From assembly GCF_036370855.1 (NCBI RefSeq), contig NC_088103.1, positions 11,719,404-11,783,403 on the forward strand: 64,000 nucleotides of DNA, written 5' to 3'. The notes under the pieces are model-generated. The model ran no database searches. It saw only the letters and a program-made list of their open reading frames with translations, and was not told the DNA's origin. The stretch comes from Dromaius novaehollandiae (Eukaryota > Chordata > Aves > Casuariiformes > Dromaiidae). Both the position numbers and the translations under genes were made by a program. This document shows, piece after piece, positions 24,976 through 38,252 of the stretch (its first letter is position 1; every line of letters starts with the position of its first letter).

Positions 24976-27900
24976 ACTCTAGTCAAAATTCAGAGGTTTT
25001 AGAGAGTAAATCACTTTATAAGTGGAACCAGTGTGAGACAGAAAACCAAAGCATGACTCTATTAATAACTGTCCAATTACATCGAAAAAGAAAAAAAGGG
25101 CAAATTATGAAAGTCTGTGAGGTTTCACGAAGATGTAGAATACCTGCAGTTTTTGTGGGCCCTCAGATGCTAAATAAAAGTTACCTGTTGCACTTCCTAA
25201 TCCTTCTTAATTTTCTCTTCTTATCATCCCGTTTATAATGCATTTCTTAATATGTGAAAAACACTCACCATCAAAGAAACACTGGCCATGTGCTGAGACA
25301 GTAAATGCCTCAGGGCAAGCAGCTGTGCTTATGGGCCTAGAAAGCAGTTTGCTCATAATGTGGCTACTGTGAACAAACTATTATTGGTGCCTGTAATCTG
25401 TTTATCAAGTGCAATGAGTGGTGCAGTGGATAGATGCTGGATGAACTGGCATAAAAGACCACCTAGATAATAAATGGTAAGGAGCTTTTTAAGGCCTGAA
25501 GCACCAGTTGCACTTTTGTACAAGCTCTCTCTACAGTAGAGGAATGGCTTCAAGCAATTAGACACAGCAAAATTCAACGTCTTTTCTGGAGTCCTGTAAG
25601 ATGTGCCTGAACCCTGATCTACTGAGTTCCAATCCAGTTCATCTTTCCTCTTCCTATGAGCTGTGACAGATGTATTTTTTTAATATATAGTGGCCTCCTC
25701 ACAGAGGCCAAAAAAGTCAAAACTTAAAACACACGAAGTTAACCAGATGTTACAGTTTCTAGGAAACTGAGACTCCTATTAGCATAAGTGGTATTGGGAG
25801 TGAATCAGCAAATCTGAAATTCTTGTAATTCGATTTGTAAGTCTAAATAAAAACTTTACAACTCACTCAGGGTTTCCAGTTCTGGCCACTGCCTTTTCAC
25901 TATTAAAGACTCCTGCCATAGTTATGAACATGGGGAAGCAGTGGCTTGATTAGACTTGGAAAGCAAATCTTTAATAGCGCATGTTATTTGAATGCTTGTA
26001 ATTTTCAGTTTTCTTTTCAGGAAGGAATGCAAAATGAAGAGTATTTACCAGAACCAACAAGATCATCTGAATAACTATTAACAAGCATACCAGAAATTAA
26101 TCCTTCAGAGCATATGCTGATTGGGCTAAGGCATTTATGAGTTCACAGGTATTTAAAGTAGAATGAAATTTCAAAGCAGATTTAAAGTTCTTACAGAATG
26201 TCTGATTTAGCTTCCATTTAACTTGTGCCATGATCTTACTATAGATAGTAAATTTTTTAATATTTATTATAACTATATTTTTTTAATGTTTTAACATTTA
26301 ATATTTAATTTTAAGTATTTTTAATACAAAGGTAGAACTGATTTATCTTGCTTTGATGACAGCTTTTATCCAGTCACTGACACAGCAAATTTCATACAAG
26401 ATTACAGTAGATAAACCCAGAATACTATTAACTGAGTCAACGCTTCAGATTTTCTCTTAAACTGTGATAGAACTTGAAGTGCAAGTGCCCTACAAAGAAA
26501 TGCTTATTCCAACAACTTATGGAAAACAGAAAACAATATTTAGGTTGAGTTTTTCTTTAGAAATCAGTGAAAGTCTGCAGCATCAATTACATCTCTGTGG
26601 CATAAGCTTTCAGTAGTAATTGTATCACGTTACACTAGACTGATTTTAGTCCTACACAGTTATGTGAGGGTGAATCAGAAGAGCCCATAACGCTTAATAT
26701 GTCTTTCTGAAAGGTGTCTTAGAATTTGTGCTCCCTCAGCATAGGTAAAAACCAAGAAGTACCAGCAGGCAATCTGAAACATGGTTAACGCCAACACTCT
26801 GCCTTACAAGTATTATCCTAACACCCTGTTTGGATGGATTTAGACCAAAATTCTCTCCTCCCTTAGCTTCGATAGAACTGACAGTTAGACATTCCATAAC
26901 CCATGCTTCCCCTTCCTCTAGACCCAAGCTCCTTTCCTCCTTTTTCTCTTCAGTACTTCTCCTTTCCTGAAATCATCTCATCTCATTCACTCTAATTATT
27001 TCTCTGAAGGTGTGTCTGCAAAATTTTGTTTGTGCAAAATTCTGAGTTCTAGATAGTAACCCGTAATAGTAAGACCAAAAGGAACTGAGAAGTGTACAGT
27101 GAACTAACAGGTTCACTGAGGTGCGTCTGCTCCAAATAGAGAGAGAGAGATGAAAGATCATCATGGATTCTCCATGCGATAAGTCATTTTTTTCTAGGCA
27201 ACCACTCTGGAAATGAATTGCAGTATAATGCAAAATACTACAAGAGTTAAAAGCTTAAAAAAAGTAGGAGACTCTAGAATTCTGATTGTTCTATTGCAAA
27301 TTTATGTTAATGGAAGCAGGCACATTCTTTTCATATTCTGTTACTGATCTCTGTTAGAATCCACTGGCATGGTCCATTATTGCAGTTCATATGTTCAATA
27401 AATGATGATGCAACAGGGATGCTAGTAGACTAGCTCTATTCTAGTCCCTACATATGGGGGGAGATTTCAGTGAGCAGCTTCCTAGGGAATATGGAAACAG
27501 AGAACAATAACTGTCAGTCTTGGCCAGAAAATGAAAGTCTTTTTTGCTCTCCAGGGACTTCTGCTTTGTTAGGATGTATGGCTATACAGAGATAAATTGC
27601 TTGGAGCATATGCTTATGGCAAGGAAGCAGATGTCTGTGGTAGGAGAAAAGAGCAAATATGACTGGGCAAGAAAGAAGGAACTATCGGCAAGCACCTACA
27701 GCTGTGCACTCAAACACTCATGATCAATCTTGGCTTTCTAAATCAGACAATCCAACAGAACGACAGTACTGCTTACAATAAGTAAATGGTTAATATTTTA
27801 GTAATCATTAACAATTAGTATTTAAATTAACACTTGCCTAATAAACTTTAATTGAAAAAATATAACAAGATAGCAGGCAAAGACAAGCATGCTCATGTGA

Positions 27901-28379
27901 TCTTATTTCATGCTCTGATAATTTCAAATATTACCTGTGATTCAAAAGCAGTAACAGTCAAAGCCAGTGCAAATATTTTTTACTCTTGTTTATAGCAAAC
28001 TTTGAATAACCAAATGTCTCAATGACAGGAATTAAAAGAATACAGTGCTAATGGGTGCTCTAATTTTTAAAAAAATTATGAAAATAATTTTTCCTGCAGT
28101 GGGCAATCCCCCCTCAAGATTTGAAGTTCATCTGTGGTACTCACCCATGACTGCATAAAACTTTCACTGATCACTGAACTCTCTGTTAAAGTGCCATGGA
28201 ATCACTTCATATTTAGAAGAGTGACATTTGCCCTTTGGCTATAGGCCACAGATGGTTAAAGCTGATCTTCTCCCTATGGATGCCACGTATCTCAAGCAAC
28301 TCAGTGCACACCTATAAAAGCTATATCCTTATTATAGTGTTTGAGTGCTTGACTTTCATTTAGCAAGCTCTTCTACCCC

Positions 28380-28690
28380 TTGTCATTGTGTCCACTGCCC
28401 TCAGTTCAGAGATCATTGTTCCTCAGCTGGGCTGAGGAGATCCCCTCTCCTCTTTGGGAAGTAAGCTGTAGTATTCGCTGACTGTTGCCAGCTATGGGCA
28501 CCTCTCTTCACCACATCACCTGTTGCCTGCCTCTAGCAACAACAGTTATTAAACAACAGTTGGTTAGGGGCATCACGCCTTAGCAATTGAAGGAGGGAGC
28601 TCAGAAGAGCTCGACTCACCTCCAGCCTGAGGGCCTCAAAGCATCTAAAGATGTGGGTTAGGGATCACTGTAGCTTAGGCTAAACTTTAA
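28380..28690. other. GC-richer block of unknown origin
   Basis: About 300 bp visibly richer in G+C than the neighbouring sequence, with the small inverted repeat CCTCAGC-TGG-GCTGAGG near 28,420-28,440. There is no open frame of note. It may be a diverged interspersed repeat or a regulatory block. I do not recognise it. Confidence 0.3.
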
Positions 28691-28925
28691 TAGTGCGAAC
28701 AGGAAAGGAGTTATGGCTCAAACCTAGATTATGATTCAGGCTTAAAATGCCATACAAGCATACTTCCACAGTACTCTTTCCCTCGTTTGCGTGATACCTG
28801 TATTTTCCATCTCCCTCTACTTGTATGCAATTGAATCACAGAAAGCAGTAGCACAGCTATTTTTTCCAAATGCTGAATAAAACAGTGGTTAAATTAAATG
28901 AAAGGGTTAAGATACAGAAGTTTGA

Positions 28926-28941
28926 GGGGGGGGTGGGGGGG
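28926..28941 (+). repeat. G8-T-G7 tract
   Basis: Eight G, one T, then seven G. This is one uninterrupted G-rich tract long enough to form a four-stranded structure, and it is prone to assembly error. Confidence 0.9.
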
Positions 28942-29362
28942 CGCTTTCAACTGTTTGCAGGTCCTTAAAACAGCTTTATCAGCGTTTTGAATAGTGATAA
29001 AGGTTGTCATCTGGCTGAGAGCAGGAGTGGCTACCATACTTACAATGCACAACATAATTAAGAAGATAAGGATAAACCAAATCTGGTGAAGTCATCAAGG
29101 TACTGTGGCTAAATGAGCATCTGTTTGCATCATCAAACCCTGGCCTTAGTTGTACTGCATGTCAATGGCCATTCACTGTTGGCATAAGTGTTCTCAGTCC
29201 CTCATGCTCACTCTTGGCCATTCCAAAGCACTGACCAAAGACTGATCTGTCTAAAATAAGTATGTATTGTCTTAAATATAATCGCCTACATATCTCTACG
29301 TTCTCTGACACATGTAACCTAGACTGGTCGCACAAACAGATTTTCTGGAACAATTAAGCACA

Positions 29363-29382
29363 TGCTGCACTGCAGTGCAGCA
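29363..29382. repeat. Perfect 20-bp palindrome
   Basis: TGCTGCACTGCAGTGCAGCA is identical to its reverse complement and is centred on a PstI-type CTGCAG. The flanking bases do not pair, so the symmetry ends sharply. Confidence 0.97.
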
Positions 29383-31586
29383 GGAATATTTTACAGCACG
29401 CACAACTGCTCCTGGCCTTAAGCATTGAAAAGGTAAGATTACAGAGACAGTGCGTGAGAGAGCATAGGAAGAGACTTTCCTCTGTCTCTCAGCTGATGCA
29501 TTTCTGGTGCTTTCTCTTGCTGAGTTTGTCTTTCTCTTCTGGTTATTCACTGTGCAAATTACATCATTTGATCCATGCTTTTTTTTTAATGTAATCCTTA
29601 AATTTGGCTCTTGAGAATACAGAAAAAAATGCTAAGTGCTAAGAAGTAACACATAGCAATTCCATAGCCATGTAATTTATTGGCAGAACAGGGATATGAA
29701 TTTGGCTCTGCCACAATCTTAATAAATGCCCTTTCACAACCAGCCTATGAATTAGTTTGAGATGGGCTTCTCTCAATTTTTCCTGTTGGAGCTGTTCCAG
29801 TCTGTAAGCTGAATATTAACTGCACCATGATTTGAACAATAGTTTTGCAGGCAAGTACCAAAACCACATCTTCTGAGTCAGTCTTTCTCCTTCAGAGCAG
29901 AGGAACCTTTCATCTGTAATGGCTGTATTCTTACAGAATGTTTAAGGTTTAATGAATCAGAATTTCTGATAAAGTCAGTTTAATCGAGATTTCTGACCAG
30001 ATCTGACACACAATCTTCATTTCCCTAGGGAATGTGAATTATCCAGTAGTGCTCCTTTTGTAACATCTAATGCAATTCCAAAGAGTCTGCTTAACTGAGG
30101 CAGAAATTAGATACATGAATCTGACTTAGAGTTTACAAACTAAATTTCAGTGAGATCTCACACAATTCTACTTTAACAAACTGATTAACTTCTACTAAAT
30201 AAATTATTGTAAAAATACAGGGTTCTGAGGAGGAACGGAAAAACAAATTATTATTTTAATAGAGAAATGTACATATTATTTAGTAAAGGAACCAATTTAT
30301 TTTAACAGATGATTTAGAGAACTCATCAGCACTTATAGAGAAGTCACGAATGCTTTAAAACTTGTTCTTTACTGAAGAATTTTGTTGTGCTTTTGATAGC
30401 AAACGCTATAGGAATGTGGAGAATGTACAGACTGAGGAACACTACAGATACAATCAAAGCAGACGGCCCTTCTTTTCCCTTCATACAGATGCTAATTTCC
30501 TAATTAGCTGTCTAAACACCCAGGAAATTGGCTCTAAGTATTCTCACCTAATATCTAATCCTGTTTGTTGAAAAAGAAATAGCAATAAAATCCTTTGCCT
30601 ATGTCCTTCCTAAAGACTAAATAACAAGAATAAAAAGAAAGCAAAACACAACCATAAAGCCCTCTAGGGGAGAGAACAGGCTGCAGAAATTGTAAGCCTC
30701 ATACCAGGGATATATTCTCTGCTTTTAAGACATTTGGCTATGAATACTTTGACATTCTTAAATTATTAAGATCTACTATGTTTCCTGAGGAATGCTTGAG
30801 GCTGTCTTTCCCTTGTTATCTTCAGCGCAAAGCAAGCATAATGCTATAGAAGGGCATGCACGTACTTAGTGCTACAAGTGAAATCAGATTTTGAGTTTTC
30901 CATGTAACTTGACTCTTCCACACAGAAATTCTTCAATGCCAAAACATGCAAGAAAACCACATTTCAGTGCTCAAAGGGTACTAGAATAGGGCTAGGATAT
31001 TACTGTAGCCAGTCTAGTAATCTCATGCTGGCAACGCTGTAAAGTAGGAATCCCCGGTTTTGTTCCTGCCTCCCACTGAAGGGTTACGGAGGACATACTG
31101 ATAATTCCTTTTGTCTAGACAGTAATACTTGGCTCATCTCAATTACAGACACTGCAGTCATCTCTATACTATTCTGCCATCCGATCTGCAACCATAAAGT
31201 GAACACGTTTTGTCTCTTTTGTACTATTTAGCCTGCAATTAGCCACGATATAGCAATAATTCTGCCTTATCCTCCATCTCATTTTTCTGTTTATCTCACT
31301 CACTCTTCTTTCTTTAAGTTTTCTCTGTCATTTTTCTGTCACGGGACAAAAACAATTACCGCATCTACAAAACCTTTTATGAGCAATTCTGCTCATTTAA
31401 TCTTGATAGGCTTGCAATCAGCGCTCCATAAAGTATATCAGCTGTGGTAAGGCTCTTCAAAGGTAAAAGAGCATTTAGCAATTGAAACATCATTTGAATA
31501 TACATCCTAGATTGTAATTAAAAATTTTCTGAACTTAGAAGAGCAGCTAGGAGTCTCTGATCATGACTATCACAAAAAATGCCTAC

Positions 31587-31757
31587 CTGCAGAGTTCTTC
31601 GATCTTGCATCTCTGCTTTTGGCAAATCAGACTGGAAAACTTCTGGGATGAGTCCCTGTGTCCAGGAATAGATCTGATTCCTGGCACTAATAGGCTTCCT
31701 CTTCTGGTTAATTTCTTGCACTTTCTCCAGTTGTTTGACCCTAACCCTATTGTTGAT
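31587..31757 (-). other. Candidate internal exon, 171 nt, phase 0-0
   Basis: On the minus strand the acceptor TTTTACACCTTTTTATAGTCAG is followed by 171 open bases and the donor CTGCAG|GTAGGC. The 57-residue reading begins INNRVRVKQLEKVQEINQKR and ends MQDRRTLQ. It is charged and lysine/glutamine-rich at first, with short coiled-coil character. I recognise no family. An alternative acceptor use four bases earlier would shift the phase. The spacing, symmetric phase and residue make-up are exon-like, but splice-bounded open stretches of this length arise by chance. Confidence 0.25.
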
Positions 31758-32533
31758 CTGACTATAAAAAGGTGTAAAACCTCAAAAGACAATCAAGTTC
31801 AATGCTCAGCCTGCTTTCTTCAGTTTGCCCAAATCAGTTAATAGGTCACTTGGGAAATGAACCAATCCAAAATTTAGTTTACTATAAATTTGCTGAACTT
31901 CTCTTCCCCAAAACCTTCATAAATTTCAACATTTCCCTCTGGAAGGGTTTACTGTATTATCTTTCAAATCACAGTCAAATGAAACACAGAAGTTGTTTAA
32001 TAAAGGTTGCCAGTGCTAAAGATTCTGCAGCAACGAGGCTCTGCCACAGCCAGGATGGGACACTTGAGAACACATTTGTTTCATGAAACTATCCATCTTA
32101 TACAGTCCAAGAATTAAACTGATTGAGTTATAAGCACACCCTAAACTTGTTATTTGCTTTTGAGAACACAATCTATACATTCATGTTGCTCCTCTAAGAA
32201 CCAGCCCCTCCCCCCCCAGCACGTTTACATTTGCAGAAAAAAGCAAGGGAAACATCCTAACTTTCAGGAAGCCAAATGATACAGACAACTAAGTTGCATT
32301 ATATTTGTCTTCTCTTAGTCTTCAGTCCCTGAAAAGAACTCCAGAAACCTTTCCTTGACCTGAGATTTGAGCCAGACTCATAGCTTACTCAGAAGACAGA
32401 CATGGGGAATTGCTTCTCTCAATGTGATCATACTGGAAGCATCCGTTGGTGAGCAAAATTCCTTTGTGAAGAATGGTTAACCACTGCAGCATTGACTCTC
32501 CTTATTCCATATTGACAAAGTGGTCTTTGTATC

Positions 32534-32549
32534 TTTTTTTTTTTTTTTT
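32534..32549 (+). repeat. T16 homopolymer
   Basis: Sixteen consecutive T. Confidence 0.9.
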
Positions 32550-33769
32550 GTTAAACTTGGATATTCCCTCTGAATACTACCTAGTGTTTTTCTTCCTATA
32601 TTTTATATAGCTTCTAATAGAGAGTTCTTCCTGCAAATTATTCCTGAAAAGAATGTTTTCATTTTTACATAACATCTTTGGAGGACATATGCCATTACCT
32701 TCTCCTGTCTGATAACTGGCATTTTGTCACTTAGTCTTATATCAAACCTTCTAGCTATCTCAGTTCCTCAACTTCTCTAGCCTATATTGTTAGATTAAAT
32801 TGTGAAGAGCAGCCACAAAATTATTCACTGACAAGTTTTTCTTACCTCTGTAAGGCAAGTGATGTCAGTTCAAAAGCTACACTGCAGGATGGCTTCACAT
32901 GCTTACCTCATTTTTCTTTAATGGTATAAAGCTGTTTCCTGTGGGCCACAATAAAGCTTTCAGTAAAGATAATATCCACTGCTGTAGGTTGAATTGTACA
33001 GAACTTGCTTCTCCTCTGTTTGCTGATCTAAACTGAAAACTCTGGAATGGGCTCTCTTAGCACAGCTATCCCTCAAGGGTGATGAAAGTTGAACTCTGAT
33101 GTGGACTGTATTTGGAAAAACGCTGAGAAATGGTTCTCATTGTACTTTACCTTCCTTTTTTTGCGTATTTCTTCGTTTGGCTGCAGTATAACTGTGTGAC
33201 CCATAAAGTAAGCAAACTGATATTGCAGTGGGTGTCAGCTTGCTTTTTCTTTCACTTTATTCAGTTGTTCTTACTGCCTGATCTTCCATCCAGCTTTTTG
33301 TTGATCCTTAATGTTTTTATGTTTTATATGTTTGTTTTGCTTTTAGCTGGTGAAACTTTAAGGCTACTCTTAATTATTTTTATTCTGTATCACAGCAAAC
33401 ATAGGCAATGAGAAGGATGACTGTAATTTCCTCATTACCAAGAAATACAGTATTTCTACGGATTCAGCGGCTGAATGCCTTACTGAATTATAATACCCAA
33501 TAGATGCTGTCCTAAGGCACTTACAAACTGGACAAAATTAATTCATTTGACCCATTCCTTGGGACTTCAAGGACAACGCAATTTACTAAAGTTATATAAA
33601 ATACCATGACAACTTAATTTAGGTATCTTACTGAACCAATACAAATTCCTTTGCTGGAGCTAGTCCACCAGACAGGCAGTACAGCCATGTCTTTTGACAG
33701 TCTGGTGCCAAAGTAATGACCCCTGTAATTTTGAGATTATAAGATCTGCAGTAGCATAAAGGAAAGATT

Positions 33770-33809
33770 AAAAAGAAAAAGGGGGGGGGGAGAGGGAGAG
33801 AGAGAGAAA
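33770..33809 (+). repeat. 40-nt pure purine tract with G10
   Basis: AAAAAGAAAAA, ten G, then AGAGGGAGAGAGAGAGAAA with no pyrimidine. A homopurine-homopyrimidine tract of this length can form triplex (H-)DNA, and the G10 part can enter G-rich structures. Confidence 0.93.
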
Positions 33810-34491
33810 CAGCAGCTAATGTTTGTATTTGTTAACGTCTGCTATTGATAGAGACTAAGCTCTGAAGAGCTGTAGGGGAGTTATTTAGCTCCATACAAAA
33901 GAAAGTCCACTTACTCTATGATTCTCTAGCCACAAGATTTGCTACATATGCTAGCAAGTACAATATGAATGTTCAAGCAAATGCAAGTATGTTTTGCTTG
34001 TACATATGCATATTTATACACGGACATGCAACCTGACATCCACACAGAATTTAGAGATTTGTGCCCTCCAATTACTAAATGAAATGTCTGAAAACCTTCT
34101 GAAAGATAGACTGCACGCAAATTAGCGTTATATCGTCTTTCAGAACATGAATAAAGTACTGTATAGTACCTTAGATGCATATGAAGAGCTTTCTTTCTTG
34201 TCATCTTTAACTCAGACACAACAGTTTCAATATCTAACCTGTAACAGCATCTTTCAGCAATCACTAGTGCTTTCAGACCTGAGCTGCCCGAACCTCAAAA
34301 CTACTTTTTCACCAACTTCCTAAATTTCAGATCTCACTTAGTTTCTATAAGAAACCTATTACTGCCAGCAAAAGACTCTGAAGCAGATTAAAAATTAGGG
34401 AAGCATAAACTAAACTGAGTGTAATAACAAAACAAGTTATGTAAGGATTACATACTGTTTGGATCTTCATTTTTATAATTTAGTTCCATAA

Positions 34492-34501
34492 CCCCCCCCC
34501 C
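34492..34501 (+). repeat. C10 homopolymer
   Basis: Ten consecutive C after CCATAA. Confidence 0.9.
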
Positions 34502-34834
34502 TCCACTTTGACTCTTACATGAATTTGCTGCAGTATTCCGATTTCCTGCATTTGCACTGCTGCAGAAGTCACGTCGGACTTAACTCTACTGACTACAAAG
34601 AATGTGGGTCCTGCAAATAATCACAGTTTCTGATGAGATTTAAGCCTCTTGCTTACAGACAGCAATGATTAAGGAGCAACAATTCTAAGTTTCCATTTAG
34701 GACAGAAAAGAAAATCATCCACTCTCAAAGGGAATAATGTGAATTACATACAGGCAAGGCAAGGAGGAGGAGCTGAAAAGTCAACTTCTACCATCCTGGA
34801 AAAATGCTCGGTGCATTGAAAATAATGTGTGACC

Positions 34835-34858
34835 AAAAAAAAAAAAAAAAAAAAAAAA
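34835..34858 (+). repeat. A24 homopolymer
   Basis: Twenty-four consecutive A, followed about 20 bases later by CCCCCCCC and AAAAAAAA runs. Confidence 0.93.
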
Positions 34859-37800
34859 GAAACCCAACTGTGACCCCCCCCAAAAAAAACAGAAACAAAA
34901 AAATATTTTGAGTCAACAAATTGATATTAAATAAAATCAAAATGCTTTCTTAAAAGTCTATCAAGCTCCTACAAGCTTAACCTGGCCTTCACTAAAAAGA
35001 GGAAGAGAAGGTTACACGGCAAACAAAGTCTTCTCTCCAGAAGTTGCCATTTCTGTCACACACTTTGCCAAAGGAAGCCAATAAAACACAGGGTCAGGCT
35101 TCAGCTACTTGAGTGATGATGGGCCTTGCAGAAGTTGTGCTCCACTCTACTGATTTGTAGGAACAAACATTGGTCAGACATTTAGATGACACTTTGTTGA
35201 ACACATGCTTGCTTTTTTTAACTGAGAGGCTTTTTCCTAGGTTTAGATTAAAATCAGGGTGAGTCAATATTAATACCCAGACACGTAGTGCAGTTATATA
35301 AGCAAATATTACCTGCTTCATGCTAGAAGAAATAGATGTGGACTGATAATAGTCCAAAACAGCCCCTTTTTTGACTTCTTTTATTTCTAACTCAAATAAT
35401 TCTCTCTGACCTTAGCTTTTCTTGGATTTTCTCTGCAGAAATGCAGGACAAATTTTAGTTTCATCTGCACAGAAAGATTCTGGGCAGAGATGAAGTCCTC
35501 TTAGCATCACTCATGACTATTTAAGTGTGTCTTTAAACAGGGCTCATATTTTTCAGCACAGTGGCCATGCTTCCTTATGGAGGATGTTACAATCGGCCTC
35601 TCTCATTTACAGAATTTACGTAGTTTAAAGTTTCAAAATATCCTATCAGATTTTTGGAGCAAAAAAGCTTGAGTGCATGAAATCTGAAGGGTTCAAGTGA
35701 TCATATTTTTTATATCTTAGAAAAAATAATCATTTCCTGTATTTGTTCCTATTATAATACTAACTAAAGCTGTGTCTACCTGTGAGAATATTTTTTGTTC
35801 TACAAGAGATGATCACACAATACTGACTTAGAAATGTGCTCCATACTTCAAAGATGCATGCTTAACATTTCCTTGAGCTTCTTTGAGACAGACCTCCCTT
35901 AACATCCTTTTCCGGAAAAGCTGATTTCTATTTATGCGGAAGAGAATGGATTTTTTAAGTGTCTTCATTTGGGAAAGAACTGCTCATATGTTATGCAACA
36001 GTCTGGTAGACTCCTCTATGTCCTACCAAAATGTAATCTGACATTCTGCTGTTGCTCTTCCCGTTTTCCCAATCACACAGAAATAAATACACAGTTGGAG
36101 TCAGATGCTGTATTTCATCTTGTGTTTTGAAACCAATATGAATTACTCTTAAATATTCATACTGCTTGGGCACATCCTGTAAGACTAGTTTCATTTTAAA
36201 AAACATGGATTTCATCAATTGCAATGCTTCCAAAACTCTTAATATTCTTAAACTCTCATTTCACTCCAATCACAGGCAATATTCATTTTTTTCTCTGCTT
36301 GCTTAGAAGACACCTTAGGCCTATTCAAAATGAAAACTGAGCTATAGCAAGAAATCACATTCAAATAATGATTCGATCTAACTATCCAACCCTCTTCAAT
36401 TACTCTTCCAAGAGCCAGGTATTGACTGAAGAGCAGTTTTTTTCTAGTTTGTGAGTGGGAGATTTAATATATTTACAAGCACTGTAACACTTGGCTCAAA
36501 AAAAACCCCCCAACACTTGTATCCTGGCAGACCCCTTTCTTGTCTGGCTATGAGAGTTCTGGAAGAAGGATGGCAAAAAGCTGAGGGCCTGCAGGAAAGA
36601 AAGTCAACAGGGAAGTAGAAATACTTCACATCTGAGTGTGCAAAAGAAGCAGCAGAAGAGAACTGAATGCACAGTGGGCAAAGATTATACATCCAATGCC
36701 TAGAGATTCTGAGTGTGCTCCAGACCCAAAACATAAAACATTGTTTTCTTTAGAACCAACGTTTACATCTGACACAGCATACAGGCCACACACAGAGAAA
36801 AGCCTGCTAACAGAACACCATCGAGCTGATTCTTGTAATGGCAATATTTGGAATGAAGAGCAACAAATAACAGACACACCATTTTTCAAAATATGTATGA
36901 AACAAAGTTCTACTGGATCCTTAGCATGCTGGGTCTCGAAGATTCTATTCCAGAGAAAGCAAAGATTCTAGTGCTTCCATAACTTTTTCCAACATCATGT
37001 CACATATAATCATTTCAGGAAAAAAAAAAATCAAGTATGTGATGAAAGTGATGAAATCCCTCAACAGAAATGCTGAACACATATAAACATACGGAAAATA
37101 AAATTAGCAAACAATGCACAAGATAAAGTTTGTCCTCAATAAGCATTTGCCAATTACTCAGAAGAGAGAACAAAACTGTAAAATTTAAAGTCTGTTATAA
37201 AATAGTTTGCAAACTAAAATAAAGAATGAAAACAGTGTAGTAAATGGTTTACAGTGAACTGTTTGCCTATAGAATACATCTTGAGAAACCAATTTCACCT
37301 TCTACTCCAGTTGCAATTTATTTGAGAACAGACTTTCAAATCATCTTGTCCTTTCTGCCTCTCATATCTTGCTCTGTAAATAACTTGCTTTCTATGCTTA
37401 ATACTGAGTGAACATTTGTCCACCAATGGCATATTACCTATACTTTTGAATTGGTAAAGCACCTCCCACACAGGAAAGCAAGCAAAAACATGCTTAACCT
37501 CCACTGAAATCAACTTAAGAACTTGCTTAAAACTAAGCATTTTTGCAAACATTATCTTAAATAAAGAGTAATCTAACCCTGTGTATCCATGCTTTCTTGA
37601 ACTGTGATCAAAATGCTTCTGGTTACAAATACATCATCTGCAAATTCAGTAAGTCTTAGACATTTTATGAAAACAATTAAACGGCCAAATTTTTTCTGCA
37701 GAGTTTAACTTGAGGAATGTTTTTACTTTTTCAGACATTTTAGTCTTGAAAAACAGAGGTTATGTATTTTTTTTTCTGTACTTAAAATGGCTTCCTGAAA

Positions 37801-38213
37801 AGCATTCCCTTGAGATTTTGCACAAAGTGATCCTCAGGTGGTCATTAGTTTATTTTTCTAGAAACGTTAGATTTGCTACAGTTTCTGTGGGAATAAATAA
37901 CTAGCCTCCTTCCAGAGCCACAGGCTTTTTAATTCTCAAAGACATCACCTTATTTCCACGTGGATAATGCACAGAAGCTTGTGAGGGCTTTTGCTGTGAG
38001 AAGGCAGGGTGTCTGCACAATAATGGACTAATTTACTCTACTTGCAATGCAGTTTCCTGAACTCATATCCTTATAAACTCTGTTCTCACAGTTAATGAGG
38101 TGGGATTATGCAGCACTGAATTTATTAATATCACAGAACTGTGTTTCACACACTGAACTATCATTCCTAAACCTGGTGTTCAAGTGTCCCGTAACAAATC
38201 AACAGCATCTTAA

Positions 38214-38217
<4 letters not shown>

Positions 38218-38249
<32 letters not shown>
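38218..38249 (+). repeat. T32 homopolymer
   Basis: Thirty-two consecutive T, the longest homopolymer in the window. It lies about 740 bp before the old CR1 and is not part of it, because CR1 elements lack poly(A). Confidence 0.95.

Positions 38250-38252
<3 letters not shown>

Larger units (their letters stand above)
18331..31586. other. Mostly unique AT-rich sequence
   Basis: No gene recognised. The stretch holds small tandem duplications (18,717; 22,977), inverted repeats (19,464; 24,843; 29,363), TA/TG microsatellites (20,069; 23,435), A-tracts (20,802; 20,978) and a GC-richer patch at about 28,380-28,690 of unknown origin. None of the open frames has recognisable similarity. Confidence 0.55.

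Noticed and set aside
31739..31750. CCCTAACCCTA resembling telomere repeats
   Set aside because: Fewer than two full units; expected by chance and lies inside the exon candidate.
32541..32800. Possible further CR1 3' antisense relic
   Set aside because: A few phrases look similar, but the landmarks do not appear in consistent order.
33926..34264. 112-codon minus-strand frame with protein-like residues
   Set aside because: No family recognised and no clear acceptor and donor pair; kept only as part of the spacer description.
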